Below are positions 1 to 11,050 of a stretch of DNA of 64,000 bases, piece after piece (position 1 is the first letter of the stretch; each line of letters opens with the position of its first letter). The stretch comes from Membranipora membranacea. Lineage: Eukaryota > Bryozoa > Gymnolaemata > Cheilostomatida > Membraniporidae. The notes below the pieces were generated by a model. That model ran no database searches and was not told the DNA's origin. It was given only the letters and a program-made list of their open reading frames with translations. Position numbers and translations under genes: made by a program. The stretch is taken from contig OU612068.1 in assembly GCA_914767715.1 (NCBI GenBank), positions 22,814,001 through 22,878,000 of the forward strand. Direction: 5' to 3'.

Positions 1-112
1 ATTATTGTGATTAAGTTTATGTGTTTACACCGCCCGTAAAGCATACGATTATATAATGGGTTAAAGATGTGTACTGGTGTATAATCTTGCTTTTCCTTGT
101 CCCTCATCAGTC

Positions 113-3100
113 ATGATGAATGCACCCTCATCACAGGCTGACACTGAAAGGTTTGATACCGCTTATTGTTCCTTTCCTTAGTTCAGTGGTTAAAGTCCAG
201 ACTACTTCATCTTAGGGTTGAGTTGGCCCAACAGTTTGGTGTGTCTTCTAAGTCTGCCCTTCTGTGTTAATGATTGCAAACTGGACTTTGACTACTGAAC
301 AGAGCTCGCCTGCTATTGTTTTGAATTGTATTGTTCTGCTTTGTTCATGTTGAAAAGTTGCCGGTCCGAGCCGCGTATATGTAAAAGTTTCTGCATTATT
401 CTATGGTCGTATAGACACTGCAGGTGCTGTGGCCACCAGTCATTGGATTGGTCTTACTTCAGCTGTAAGTACGGCTGTTGAGTTTTCATAAAGCCTTTTA
501 TTTCCGCCTGATCATACCACCTAAGGCAGCACCGACAAAAAACAAACAACAGTTTTGTTGGCCTCCCATGATGCACCAATGCCACCAAGTCATGAAAAGG
601 CTGGGGCTAAAAGTAAAATAGTTTTGCTTTCATCACTCAGCTTCATTTTCAAGTTTTAATAGCTACCTTTTTTATATTTGTAGTGAGGTTGTTGTCACCA
701 AAAAACGGAGGGGTCGACCGAAGGGTTCCAAGAATAAGGTAAAGGCGGCATCACGGAAGATTGTTGCTAAGGCTAAGAAGCACTCGGTAAGATGCATTAG
801 TAAGACTCATTTTTTAATGGTATAACTGGCCCTACTCGTGGACAATAGCATTGTACTGGTGTCCAAGTGAGTCAGGGACAAAGTCATAGAGAAAGCGTAG
901 CCCAAAAACCACAACCAGTTACCCCAAACACACACCCAAACCCCTAATCAAAACACAGATTTTGATCTACGGGACTTAGTCCGGATACCGTGCAAGTATA
1001 GGCCGCAAAAGTCACTACAATTATTGATGTATTGAGGCCATGTTGTTTCCATCAAGGTGTATTGATAATTGTAGCTTATGAAGACACCCTCGCCAAAAAC
1101 AAAACCAAAACGATATCAGGTTTCCACACCCACTTCGTCTGGTGAGGTAAGTGGTAGGAAATACAATATTGACTTATGTAAACGCTGCGTTACCATGCAG
1201 TCGGCATTTTTTGGGTTTTTTAAAGGGATATGCACACATCACCTAGATGTGTGTTAATACATTACACAAAGCTGACACAGTGTAAACACAGCTTTTTCCA
1301 CCCACTCATACCTGATATATCACAGTATTTTCGGCCTAGAATTATTTGATAGCTCCTACTTATATGTATTTGGTTACCTGCTGATGTATTTAAGTTTTGA
1401 GACAACAAGTAGCAGTCATGTTTATTTCCAGTAAAATTCTAATTGTATAAGGATTATTGACTCGCTTCATCACTATTACATCCCAATACATAGTGCCATG
1501 CTCTGTCTGATTTTTGCATTGCTATCCTGCTTTTCGCTGTTGTAAGAATTTGACTTTTGCCTCTCTATTCAATGAATACGACTTTGATAGAATATATTTC
1601 CTCTTCTCAGGTAACACCAAAAGCTGCTGGAGGGTTATTTGCTAGGAATCTGCTAGTGTCTCCTCCCAGTCCAGTAGAAGTACCAGTCCCAGTATCAGAT
1701 GTTGAGTCTGAGTCGGATTTTGATGATGTACAGAGGGAGCTGTATGAGGGCGAGGGAACAGGTAATGGTCACTGATATACTTGTATGTTTCCACATGCTT
1801 GTCCATAACAGATGATATTTAAACCCTAATAGTAGTAATGATATGTTAACCCTAATAATAGTAATAAAGGCCTTAATGATGACGCAAGACCGTATTTTTC
1901 CGACAGTACTGTAACCCATAAGAAATATGTCATGTCTCTACTTTGATAGTATTGTCCGTGCTGTTTGCCAGCTTTGAGATTTTTTATTTGTAGAACCTAT
2001 TCCATATACGAGGGAACTGAAAGAGGTTCTCATTAAAGTCTGCCTGCCTGCTATAAAGGGGTACAACCTGGCGAAATCAAAAGCCGAAAAGGAGAGGGTA
2101 AGGGGAATCCAATAATTACTGATTGATTTTGGAAGCTGATGCAACTTGCAAAGGCTTAATGTTCGAAAATGGAGCAGCCACATACCATCCAGACTAGCGG
2201 ACTAAGTTTTTTTGGAAAGAAAATTCCTTGCTACCTATCATACTACGTTTACTCTTGATGATAAGGAAGGATAGCTAGAAATGAAATCTATCATCATGTG
2301 ATGAGCTTGTTACCCGTCCTTGGGATCGTTGAAACACTTTCCTATGAGTCTGCTCCATAAACTATCATTGAATGTTAAATTCCATAAAAATTGTTTTGAT
2401 ATTTGTGTAAAATTCACCTTTCCGGATGTTTTTTGTTTGGATTTGTCTTCTTATTAACCGGCAGCAGAAAACTGTTTCTTTTTCATAATTTCTGTTGCAC
2501 ACCTACAGCTTTATCATCATGTCAACACTGTTTTTTTTTGTAGATTTGGGAAGAAATCGAAGGTAATCTTATAGAGAAGGGCTTCCCTGGTATGATTAAA
2601 GGACGAGGCAAGGATCTGCGGAGGCAGTATCTGAGTCTACTAAAAACCCATAAAGAGATAGAGGACTGGAACTGCCAGAGTGGTATGTTGCCGTTGCTTA
2701 ATCATCCACTGCTGGATATAAACTAGGCCTTCTTTGGCCCCCTTTTAACCAACATGATTTCCCTGTCTTATATACCTAACAATGAAGATAAGATGCCTGA
2801 GTGCAAAAGCAACTGATCATCGCTTGATTTCGGCATGTGTTGTCGGTGAAAGCAATAATAGAACTTGATCACAGCCCTTAGGAATTGCTTGTATCCTGTA
2901 CTTGGTATTTTGAAAACTGGCTGATGTGTCATATGCTTGTAACCTGCATTGTTCATGACTCAAATTCCTTGGATGATACAAAATTGCATTCTGTGATTAT
3001 TAGGAAGAAATAGGAGAAGTTTCAAGTACTCCGAGGCATTTTACGATGCCATCAACGTTGCCAAAGAAGAAGCCCCTCAGGTGGATGTGACCGTGGATGT

Positions 3101-3626
3101 GGGAACAGAGTAAGTAGAAATATCTTTAAATTCATTATCTCGATTGCAAGATGTTTCAGTGAGACATATGATTTGTATGCAAATCAGCCTGGTATATACA
3201 CTCAGTAAGCGCCTTTTGAGATTCATTCACCGCTCATACCATAGCTAGAATTTCTGTTAAGCAGCAACAGAGATTTCAACTTCTTATAGACATAATAAAT
3301 ACGCGTTGCATTATTTGTAGGGAACGGCCTCATTGTTGCAGGCATCGTTGTTTAACAATCATTGAAGTCATTGAAGTATTTTATGTGATCGCCAAAAGCC
3401 ATACTAACATCTGCTTTCATTCCATTTCAGAACTGCTGCTTCATCTACAATGCAGCCTAGGAAGCATCCGAGGGGAAAGAAGACAAACGACACAGAACAG
3501 CAGAAGCTCCAGTTATTAAAAATGGAAGTTGAATCGAAGGTAGCATATATGGAGAAAATGCTAGAAAACGATAACAAAAAAATAGAACTCTTAGAAAAAC
3601 TCGTGAATCACATTACTAGCCAATAG
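113..3626 (+). CDS. Myb/SANT-like DNA-binding protein with AT-hook, Harbinger accessory type
   Basis: Spliced model with exons 113-150, 684-786, 1075-1146, 1611-1761, 1994-2097, 2544-2682, 3004-3109 and 3431-3626. The total is 909 nt in one open phase (302 residues). An AT-hook (KKRRGRPKGSKNK) lies near residue 20. Next come an acidic linker and a Myb/SANT- or MADF-like helical block over the exons at 1994-3109 (with KGRGKDLRRQYLSLL). The last exon is a charged coiled coil ending at TAG 3624. PIF/Harbinger elements encode a Myb-like protein that helps nuclear import and DNA recognition by the transposase, and a Harbinger transposase lies tail to tail at 7192-10536. That pairing is why I call it the accessory protein; a domesticated NAIF1-like gene is the alternative. 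The start at 113 is uncertain: phase fits, but the donor at 151 (gtttga) is weak. The later exons are solid. Confidence 0.66.
151..683 (+). other. Proposed first intron / 5' region of the Myb-like gene
   Basis: No convincing coding exon is seen here apart from the proposed first exon that ends at 150. The stretch ends in a good acceptor (tatatttgtag) before the AT-hook exon. If the exon at 113 is wrong, the true start lies upstream of the window or in this stretch. Confidence 0.35.
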
Positions 3627-3744
3627 AACTGATAGGACTTAACAACTAACTACAACACACTACACAACTACTACAACACAACTTTGATCGTCATGATACT
3701 GTCTGTTTATACGTATTTATATTTTAGTGTGCTATACTTTTCTT

Positions 3745-4370
3745 CCGCGTCTTGTCATTTCAATTCTTTCCTACAGACACTTATACACTTATTATGTAGT
3801 AGCCAGAACTTCCGAGCTTAGCTGTTTTTGTCATTGTCTATAGATTCATACCGATATTTTCATGTTCTATACTTAACAACAGTGCCCAGTCATTTATTCC
3901 ATGCCGACATTTTAGTGTAGTAGACTCAACTTCAATTCTCAGCTGTTTTGGTAATGTCTTTTTATTCATACTGATATTTAATATGTGCTATACTTCCCTT
4001 CTGTGCCTGGTCATTTCTTTCATACAGAAACTTTTATGGCATAGACCCAACTTCAGTGCTCTGCTGTTTTTGACATTGCCTTTTTATTCTATTCTTTACT
4101 AAACAGTGCCTGGCCATTGATGCCGCGGAGACAAGTTAGTGTAGTAGACCCAGCTTCAGTTCTCAGCCGTTTTGAGACTGTCTTTTTATTCATACTGCTA
4201 TTTTCATGTCCTATATACTTCACAACAGTCCCTGGTCATTAATTCCGTGCAGACAGTTTGGTGCAGTAGACACAGCTTCTGTTCTCAGCTGTTTTGATAC
4301 AGTCTTTTTATTTGTACTGCTAGTATTTTCATGCACTAGGCTACACTTCAGTATTCATTATATTCCTGAG
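3745..4370 (+). repeat. Degenerate tandem repeat, about 125 bp unit, five copies
   Basis: Five imperfect copies follow the Myb-like stop codon. Each has a core like CCTGGTCATT, then a GTAGAC(C)CAACTTC stretch, CTCAGCTGTTTTG and TCTTTTTATTCATACTG. Cores fall near 3750, 3883, 4005, 4106 and 4231. The array lies before the first AATAAA, so it would form most of the 3' UTR of the Myb-like gene. No protein is encoded. Confidence 0.7.
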
Positions 4371-4457
4371 GATACTTATCCTGCGTTTGGCATTTCATTT
4401 TGACCGATGATCGGTTACAGTGCCTTTTATCTTGCTTTACACGGTACATAGAACGAA

Positions 4458-4554
4458 AATAAATTTATTTTTAGTTTTTTTTTTATTTTAAGTTCAGTCA
4501 GAGAACTGGAATCAAGTTCTCTGGTTCAGTGGACAGTTACACAACAAAATAAAG
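4458..4554 (+). promoter_or_regulatory. Candidate polyadenylation signals for the Myb-like gene
   Basis: AATAAA occurs at 4458-4463 and 4549-4554 on the + strand, about 0.8-0.9 kb beyond the Myb-like stop. A short inverted repeat (AGAGAACT / AGTTCTCT) lies between them near 4500-4525. These are the first clear signals downstream, but the hexamer is common in AT-rich DNA. Confidence 0.3.
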
Positions 4555-4699
4555 ATGTGTTTAAAAACAAACTAAAAATGGTTATCACACAATAATTAAC
4601 TGACTGAAAAGCATCAGCCTCTCATATGAACTATCTTGGCAGTCTACATATAAACAACGAAACAGCAAGCGAAGCCAGGAACAAAAGAATTGACAAAAA

Positions 4700-4776
4700 T
4701 GAATCATGTCACAACAGTTTCTATACCGATCGGAGCACAACTGTGTCATGAAGGCCCAGTACAGGAGTGGTTATGA
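4700..4776 (+). repeat. Direct repeat unit, copy 1 (TCGGAGCACA motif)
   Basis: This unit contains ATCGGAGCACAACTGTG followed by AAGGCCCAGTACAG. The same module occurs in the same orientation near 6983-7045 and, more degenerate, near 7127-7185. This copy ends about 10 bp before the left arm of the fold-back element, and copy 2 begins shortly after its right arm. Confidence 0.6.
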
Positions 4777-5344
4777 AAATAAACATTTATACTGGGTTTG
4801 GTAAGCGCGGAGAATGGCGATAGGCAGTTTCTATTCTGTAGACCTAAAAGACGGCAATATTGACAAGAAAGAACTTCCATACACAAGCCTACAAGTCAGT
4901 CGACGGAGGATCACCAGATAAGTATTGTGAAGCTAACTTGTGACCAGTTGCAATCAGTTAGTAATTTAGGTTGCATAAGCAAGTATGTCCCGATATCATT
5001 GCCCTGTTTAGTGAGAGAGAAGGGGCCAGTACGAACCCCTCGCACTTAATTTGGAAGTAGAAATTCTGGTCAAACAAAAGATCTAGCTAGGATACATGTA
5101 CTGATACCGGTTTCATGGTATGATGTAACAGAATCTCACTCTTTTTGATGGGCGAAGTTAATTTTGACTGATTTGCAGGCTGTGTGTCATTGTCTAGACA
5201 CTGCACCTGAAATATACTTACACTTGAATGTCAAATCCAAATGTTTTAGCAACTGATGAAACACAAAGAGCCTTGCTTAGCCAATTAGTAAAACATGGAA
5301 TTTAATCATTTATCAATCGGTAAAACAAGGAAAGCCTTACTGCT

Positions 5345-6112
5345 AGCTTAGTGACAAAACAGGAGTTGTCTTCTGTTTGAGGTTCAAGCGTTTAATGGAA
5401 TGAACAGTTGGTTCTGTGGAAAACTTGTGCCAAAAAAACAAAAGACAACCTGTGTTAGCACTAAAACCCGCTGAATTCCCTGCTTTACCGATGGGCAGAG
5501 CAAAAAGTTCTTTGTTTATAATTGCCAAACCAATTTAGTAAAGGACAGAAATTATGACTGCACCCAATGGTAAAACTGCTAGTTTTGGTGCTAAAAAAGG
5601 AGTTGTCCTTTACATGTGAAGCAAGCGTTCAACAGAATTGACAGCTGATTCTGTTGAAAGCTTGTGCTGTAAACAAAAGACAACTAATGTTTTAGCACTA
5701 AAACAGAAGAATTCCTTGCTTTACCGATGGTTAAACAAACAGTTCCTTGTTTTACCTATTGGTAATCCACGGAGTTCTTTGCATTAGCCGTTGGCAAAAG
5801 CAAAGAATTGAATGCTGGACCAATGAGTAAAGGATGGAAGTTATGACTGCAACGAAAGTAGTTTAAGTGCTCAAACCAAGGGTTGTCTTCCGGCGCACGC
5901 TATCCATGGAATGACTCCTTGGTGTCATTCTGTGAATAGCGTGCGCCACAGCGGAAGACAACCCTTGGTTTTAGCACTAAAACTACAACGAAAGATAAAA
6001 CTGCTAGTTTTATTGCTTAGAGGAGCTGTCCTCTGTTCGTGGAGCAACCGTTCAACAGAGTCAACAGTTGTGCTGTAAACAAAAGACAACTTCTGTTCTA
6101 GCACTAAAACTA
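5345..6112. repeat. Array of four long hairpins inside the fold-back element
   Basis: Four units begin near 5345, 5571, 5862 and 6003. Each has an outer stem formed by (T)TTAGTGCTAAAAC-like and AGTTGTCTTCTG-like segments pairing with AGAAGACAAC...TTTAGCACTAAAAC. The loops carry an inner stem. In units 1, 2 and 4 it is built on GCGTTCAACAGAATTGAC. In unit 3 (about 5862-5988) it is replaced by GGCGCACGCTAT pairing with ATAGCGTGCGCC. Units are separated by TTTACCGATGGG-type linkers. No coding capacity. Confidence 0.72.
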
Positions 6113-6267
6113 AAGAATTTCTCGTTTTACCGATGGGAAGAACAATGAGGTTTTGTTTTACCTATCGGTAAACCACAGAGATCCTTGCATTACCGATTAG
6201 TAACATACAGAATTCGGTGCTTTACCAACAGGTAAAACACAGAATTCCTGGCCCCACTTATTGACAT

Positions 6268-6327
6268 AATACAGTATTCCTTGTTTTGCCAATCAGTAAA
6301 TTGGTAAAACAAGGAATTCTGTATTAT
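6268..6327. repeat. 60 bp near-perfect palindrome
   Basis: TAATACAGTATTCCTTGTTT is mirrored by AAACAAGGAATTCTGTATTA around a short AT-rich centre. It belongs to the TTACCNAT/GTAAAACAAGGAATTC family of short repeats that fills the inner part of the fold-back element. Confidence 0.75.
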
Positions 6328-6959
6328 CTCAACTGCTTTACCCCTTGGTAAAAGACAGAATTTCTTGCTTAGACAAACTAATGGTTGAAACGGCAAGCGA
6401 TGTATTTTATCAATATGGCAAAAACAAGAAATTCTGTGATTTACTAAACGGTAGAACAAGGGGTTGTGTGTTGGATTTGACATTCAAGTGTAAGTATATT
6501 TCAGGTGCAGTGTCTAGACAATGACACACAGCCTGCAAATCAGTCAAAATTAACTTCGCCCATCAAAAAGAGTGAGATTCTGTTATATCATACCATGAAA
6601 CCGGTATCAGTACATGTATCCTAGCTAGATCTTTGGTTTGACCAGAGTTTCTACTTCCAAGTTAAGTGCGAGGGGTTCGTACTGGCCCCTTCTCTCTCAC
6701 TAAACAGGGCAATGATATCGGGACATACTCGCTTATGCAACCTAAATTACAAACTGATTGCAACTGGTAACAAGTTAGCTTCACAATACTTATCTGGTGA
6801 TCCTCCGTACTGGCTGTGGGCATGTGTATGCGAGTTCTTTCTTGTCAATATCGCCGTATTATAGGTCTACAGAATGGAAACTGCCTATCGCCGTCTCTGC
6901 GAGCTTTACCGAACCTGCATTTATACAGCAAAAGTGCGGACAATGAGCCTGTCTTCAAA

Positions 6960-7190
6960 TTATGTAAAAAGTAGATCATGGCAAACAATCAGTCTTTAGA
7001 TAGCTCGGAGCACACCTGTGGCATAAAGGCCCAGTACAGTTATGGCAGTTATATAGAAGTTATCTTTTATAAGGCAAGGGAGAGACCAGGAGTTATGGCA
7101 CTGAATTTACGAATGAAATAAGTCAAAACAACAGTCTCCGGACAAATCGGAGCACACCAGGGACACAAAGGCAAAACAGGAAATTTAATC
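6960..7190 (+). repeat. Direct repeat units, copies 2 and 3 (TCGGAGCACA motif)
   Basis: Copy 2 (about 6983-7045) reads GCTCGGAGCACACCTGTG then AAAGGCCCAGTACAG. Copy 3 (about 7127-7185) reads AATCGGAGCACACCAGGG then AAAGGCAAAACAGG. Both match the module left of the fold-back element. Copy 3 ends at the transposase stop codon, so it would lie in the transposase 3' UTR. Confidence 0.55.
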
Positions 7191-7191
7191 A

Positions 7192-10100
7192 TTAAAAAGT
7201 GTCATCAACCCCCTGCTTAAAGTATGTCTTGCAGATGGCCTCTCGTTTCGATATCGCAGAGTCAAACCTCAACTCAGTCATCACTCGGCCACACTGCTCC
7301 CTATCTGTTACACAATCATGTCGTAGGATATAGTTGTGTAGGATAAGGCAGCACCTTATCACTGCTCTCGCCCTCTCCCTTGAGCGTACATCAACTTGTT
7401 TGAGTCTTCGCCAAACGTTCTTTAGGCGGCCGTTTGCGTGTTCTACTAGAACTCTAGTGGCACTGTGGGCCTTGTTGAATTTCTTCACCCGCCGAGGATT
7501 ATTACGTGTATCCCTGTATGGCTTCATCATTCCACTCTCTAGCTTGTACGCACTGTCGCCTGAATATAAATTTATGTTTAATCATGCATTTTCACTTTAC
7601 CCACAACGTGGAAGTGGGCATAACATATGTAGATATAGTCAGATGAACATTGGATGCAGAATATTGGGTATTTTATTCTAGTTCAGCCAGCTGGTATTAA
7701 AGTTACATGTACTTTTCCATTCAGCAATGCTGCACAGTTAACAAGTCTACTCTGGGCAAGATGGGGTCAGATTAAACTTGTAAACATCATATAAAAAATC
7801 AATAACATGTTTGCAGATGATTACAAGCCTAGCCATACCACCAGCCCTGTTTAGATTGGTTTAGCCAAGTAGTAGGGTAATATTAAGCTCATAAATTATC
7901 AAATTTTGCTGTCAAATTTAAGTATTTATCATAGATTTTTCTTATTGAAACATCTTGTTGTGGAGGACATGAAGGTTGAAATCCAAGCTAAGTACCTCAT
8001 TCTGGGTGAGCGGAAGCAACCACTGACATACAATGGAAAAAGAAGACACAAGAATCACAAATTACTACTAACTTACCAAGTAAATGATACTGGGCAGGCA
8101 GTGTACTGAGTTTCTCCACGAGGTCTGTGCGTCTCAGGACTCTGGCATCATGATAGGATCCTGGAGAGCCTACACTATAATAAATGACTTCCTCTGCGCT
8201 GTTTACTACCAGCATACAGTTGAAACTGTAATTCTTTTTCCGACTAAAGTATGTCTGTAAGAATTTTAATAGGATATTAACTAAATTAGCAATTGCTACC
8301 ACTGCAGTGGTGCTAGTCGGCTTCATAGTATAGATGAGTAATCAATGTCTGTTATGAGTTTGGGCATTTCACTGCAGGGATAAACGCAGCAACCAAAGCC
8401 TTATAGAGGGCTTTGGCAGCAACAGAGGCAAATAGACATAGCCAATGGTCAGCAACATGCACACATCACCCATGATGCCATGAACATGCCAAGCATGATA
8501 GGTGGGTCTATTATCCTTGAACATACAGGGCTTAACATTATTATGGAGCTGCTATAGAATGCTTTACAAAGTGCATTGACTAAGGCCAGAGAGTAAACTC
8601 GTGACTGACATGATAGTATATGGTAACAGCTTTAGAAACAGCACTCACCTCTGAGTGTTGAGAAGGCTGAGCAATCTTCACCTCAGTTCCATCAACTAGG
8701 CCAATGACACCTGGGAAACCTGTTGGGAAAGGCAATAACAATACAACGTGAATCATCACATTAAATGATTACACCACAATATTTCAGGTCTACTACAGAC
8801 TTCAACTACATCTATTGCCTAAGGCCCTGAGCACACTAGTCCGTTTTACGGATCCGTTTTTGCTTATATGATTCTGTTCACTGAAGTGATCCTTCAGGAT
8901 ATAGATACAGGCCAAAAACGGATCCGTTAAACGGACTAGTGTGCTCAGGGCCTAAGACCATTACCACAAGCACTGGTTTTCTTAGCTGTTAGGGATGCAT
9001 TGCTCGACAACAAAGGATATAGATCCAGGCCAAATCTAGCTTGAGTGTCTGTGGACAAAAGCACCTACCATATCGGGTGAAGAATGTGGCTTCCTCTACC
9101 TCCATTTCTTCACGAGTCGGCCAGCTGATGTATTTTGGTTCAAGCTCCAGGAGAGCGTGAGTGATCCTGGTTATGCTCTCGTGAACGGTGGACTCAGTGA
9201 CATTGAAGCTGGATGAGGAAACATGAATTCATAAATTACCGACATTAAGTCTCCTCTATGTGTATAATGATGTTATGCGGACATCAAACCAAAGCTCTCA
9301 TAATAACAGACAGAAGGATTCGGACTTGGTCACTGCAGGGTAAATTGATATTCGCTAACAAAATAGATACATGTAGCCTACATGATTCATACTGTTTCTC
9401 AAATGAGAAGGCCTACACCGTATAGGTAATACCTAACAGTAATCTAAACTTATTTACAGGTCATATGCATAAACGCAACACCTCTGTCAATTTGAGGAAA
9501 TACAGACAGGACTTCGAGAAATTTTCCATTATACCCTGGCTTATACAGCTAACTTAGCTGTCAAAAACTACCAATAGGTTGGGAAAGCTGAGATAGCGCA
9601 GTCGACAAAGCATGTTATTAGTGTAGGGCCTCAACAAATCAAAACACATCTCAGCACCCTAATTGCATACGTCTCAAGATAATTCAAATTACACTTATAC
9701 AATAAAGCAAGCTCTAGTAGGCCTACTCACTGTGTTGCGATTGACGCTATAGCATCAGTTGTGGAGTAATAGTGCAGAGCAATCACGAGTCTGTGACCAC
9801 TCGCCAAGGTATTTGGTGGCATAAATGGCTCTCTATAGTCCCGTAGCCATTCTTTTCCACTGGTAGTCTCCTTCAATTGACTTAGGAGAAGTTCAAAGGA
9901 GTCTGAAAAGTAAAAAAGTGGTCAGATTGTTACCATAAAATCTACCTACCTTGAGAATGAAGGAATAGATTGGAACGATTTGACATAATGGTTGGTTAAA
10001 TGTATGGTGTTGTTTTCAGTCAATCACTTCAGTAACATCTCGACTAACACATGTGCACCAAGGGAGAAGAGGCAGAGTACTGCTATAACCCCTAAACAGG

Positions 10101-10536
10101 TAACAACATGGACTGACAGAATGTGGGAGGGAGGGAGGGAGGGAGGGAGGGAGGGAGGGAGGGAGGGAGGGAGGGAGGGAGGGAGGGAGGGAGGGAGGGA
10201 GGGAGGGAGGGAGGGAGGGAGGGAGGGAGGGAGGGAGGGAGGGAGGGAGAGAGAGAGAGAGTATGTGCAATGTGAATACTGTTGATTGATTTGCTTACTA
10301 TTTAGTATTTATAACTTACCTCGTGATAATCTGAACGAGCTTTGAAATCTGCTGTTACTCCACTGAGATAGAGAAACATAGAGCTGATCACGTACTGGCC
10401 TATGATCCTTTGGCTTCACAGTCACTAATAGCTCAGGGTTGATATCAGGTACAGGGGGAGGGTTGCTTGTTATGAAGAAGGATTGCAGTGCAGACAATGA
10501 AGATGATGCCTTAGATGATGCAGATTCCCCATTCAT
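7192..10536 (-). CDS. PIF/Harbinger DDE transposase, HARBI1-like
   Basis: Six exons on the - strand: 10320-10536, 9731-9902, 9069-9208, 8649-8719, 8077-8254 and 7192-7559. They join in one open phase of 1146 nt (381 residues), close to the usual HARBI1 size. Catalytic residues are visible: D in GLVDGTEVK (exon 4), D in GSPGSYHDARV (exon 5) and E in VLVEHANGRLKNVWRRLK (exon 6). GDSAY at the start of exon 6 is also typical. Family knowledge: a DDE nuclease that excises and inserts elements at 3 bp TWA targets. The frame has no stop or frameshift, so it is either an active or young transposase or a domesticated gene. A Harbinger-type MITE sits in intron 3, and the Myb-like partner gene lies tail to tail. 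Start chosen: ATG at 10536, the first in the exon. Confidence 0.88.
8823..8952. mobile_element. 130 bp PIF/Harbinger-type MITE
   Basis: Near-perfect terminal inverted repeats of about 40 bp: GGCCCTGAGCACACTAGTCC at the left is mirrored by GGACTAGTGTGCTCAGGGCC at the right. The element is flanked on both sides by TAA (8820-8822 and 8953-8955), the TWA target typical of PIF/Harbinger. It lies in intron 3 of the Harbinger transposase. It has no coding capacity and would need a transposase in trans, plausibly one related to its host gene. Confidence 0.82.
10125..10261 (+). repeat. (GGGA)n microsatellite followed by (GA)n
   Basis: About 31 uninterrupted GGGA units run from 10125 to 10249, then a short GA run to 10261. 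It lies just downstream of exon 1 of the transposase, in intron 1. It is purine-only on one strand. Long open frames across it are low-complexity artefacts. Confidence 0.95.
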
Positions 10537-11042
10537 CTTGATTGATGGCTACAAATTGACTGTTGAGTGGCTCTGACCAAAGCCTTAGACAAAGGGCTTT
10601 GGCTCTGACAAGCTAATTGGGCAACTACCCTTTCAAGTTGACCAATGAGAGAACAGGTCCACACAATATATTTCATGTCGCGCGTAGGGCTTATTATAAT
10701 AAAATCTATTCAGTTGGATTTCCCAATGAAAATGGGATTTCCATTGATTATTTATTGATTATTTAATATAAATACCAAGGCCTCCAATACACAAACACAG
10801 AATAATGGTGCCATAATTGTTTTAAATCATATTCGGTTCTTTCAGACATTTTCCGCTCCAGTATGATTAGGCTAACTCATCTGTTGCACAATGTTTAGAG
10901 CAAAATATTGCACACACAGCACTGTCACCCAGACCACAGAAAAATCAGTAGACAAAAATTGAGGCCTTCTACAATGTGAAATGGAAAAAATTAAAAAAAG
11001 GGTTACTTGTTCCATTAGCGCACTAGCCTCACAGAAATATAG
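10537..11042. other. Intergenic; MITE fragment and left end of block A
   Basis: No gene seen. A small palindrome (CCAAAGCC...GGCTTTGG, near 10577-10600) lies 40-65 bp upstream of the transposase start; the same palindrome occurs in the transposase intron near 8392-8417. About 10700-10788 resembles one arm of the MITE at 35261-35511 (ATAAAATCTATTCAGTTGG, then TTTAATATAAATACCAAGG). Similarity to block B begins near 10789, matching 30353 onward. Confidence 0.6.
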
Positions 11043-11050
11043 GATGACAT

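Larger units (their letters stand above)
4786..6917. mobile_element. 2.1 kb fold-back element with about 450 bp inverted arms
   Basis: Sequence 4786-5240 returns as its reverse complement at about 6470-6917 with few mismatches. For example, ATATACTTACACTTGAATGTC at the inner edge of the left arm is mirrored at the start of the right arm, and GGCGATAGGCAGTTTC near the outer edge is mirrored near 6885. The arms enclose about 1.2 kb of hairpin repeats. No open reading frame or transposase is present, so this is a non-autonomous fold-back or long-TIR element. Arm identity suggests recent origin or ongoing homogenisation. No certain target duplication was found. It lies between the two Harbinger genes and may be part of that element or an insertion in it. 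Confidence 0.75.

Noticed and set aside
5345-6480. Regular repeats that might suggest a CRISPR array
   Set aside because: Units are 140-290 bp palindromes with degenerate linkers in animal DNA; there are no 25-40 bp identical repeats with unique spacers and no cas genes.
9992-10285. Long open frames through the GGGA repeat on both strands
   Set aside because: They are low-complexity (Gly-Arg-Glu or Pro-Ser) translations of a microsatellite within a transposase intron.
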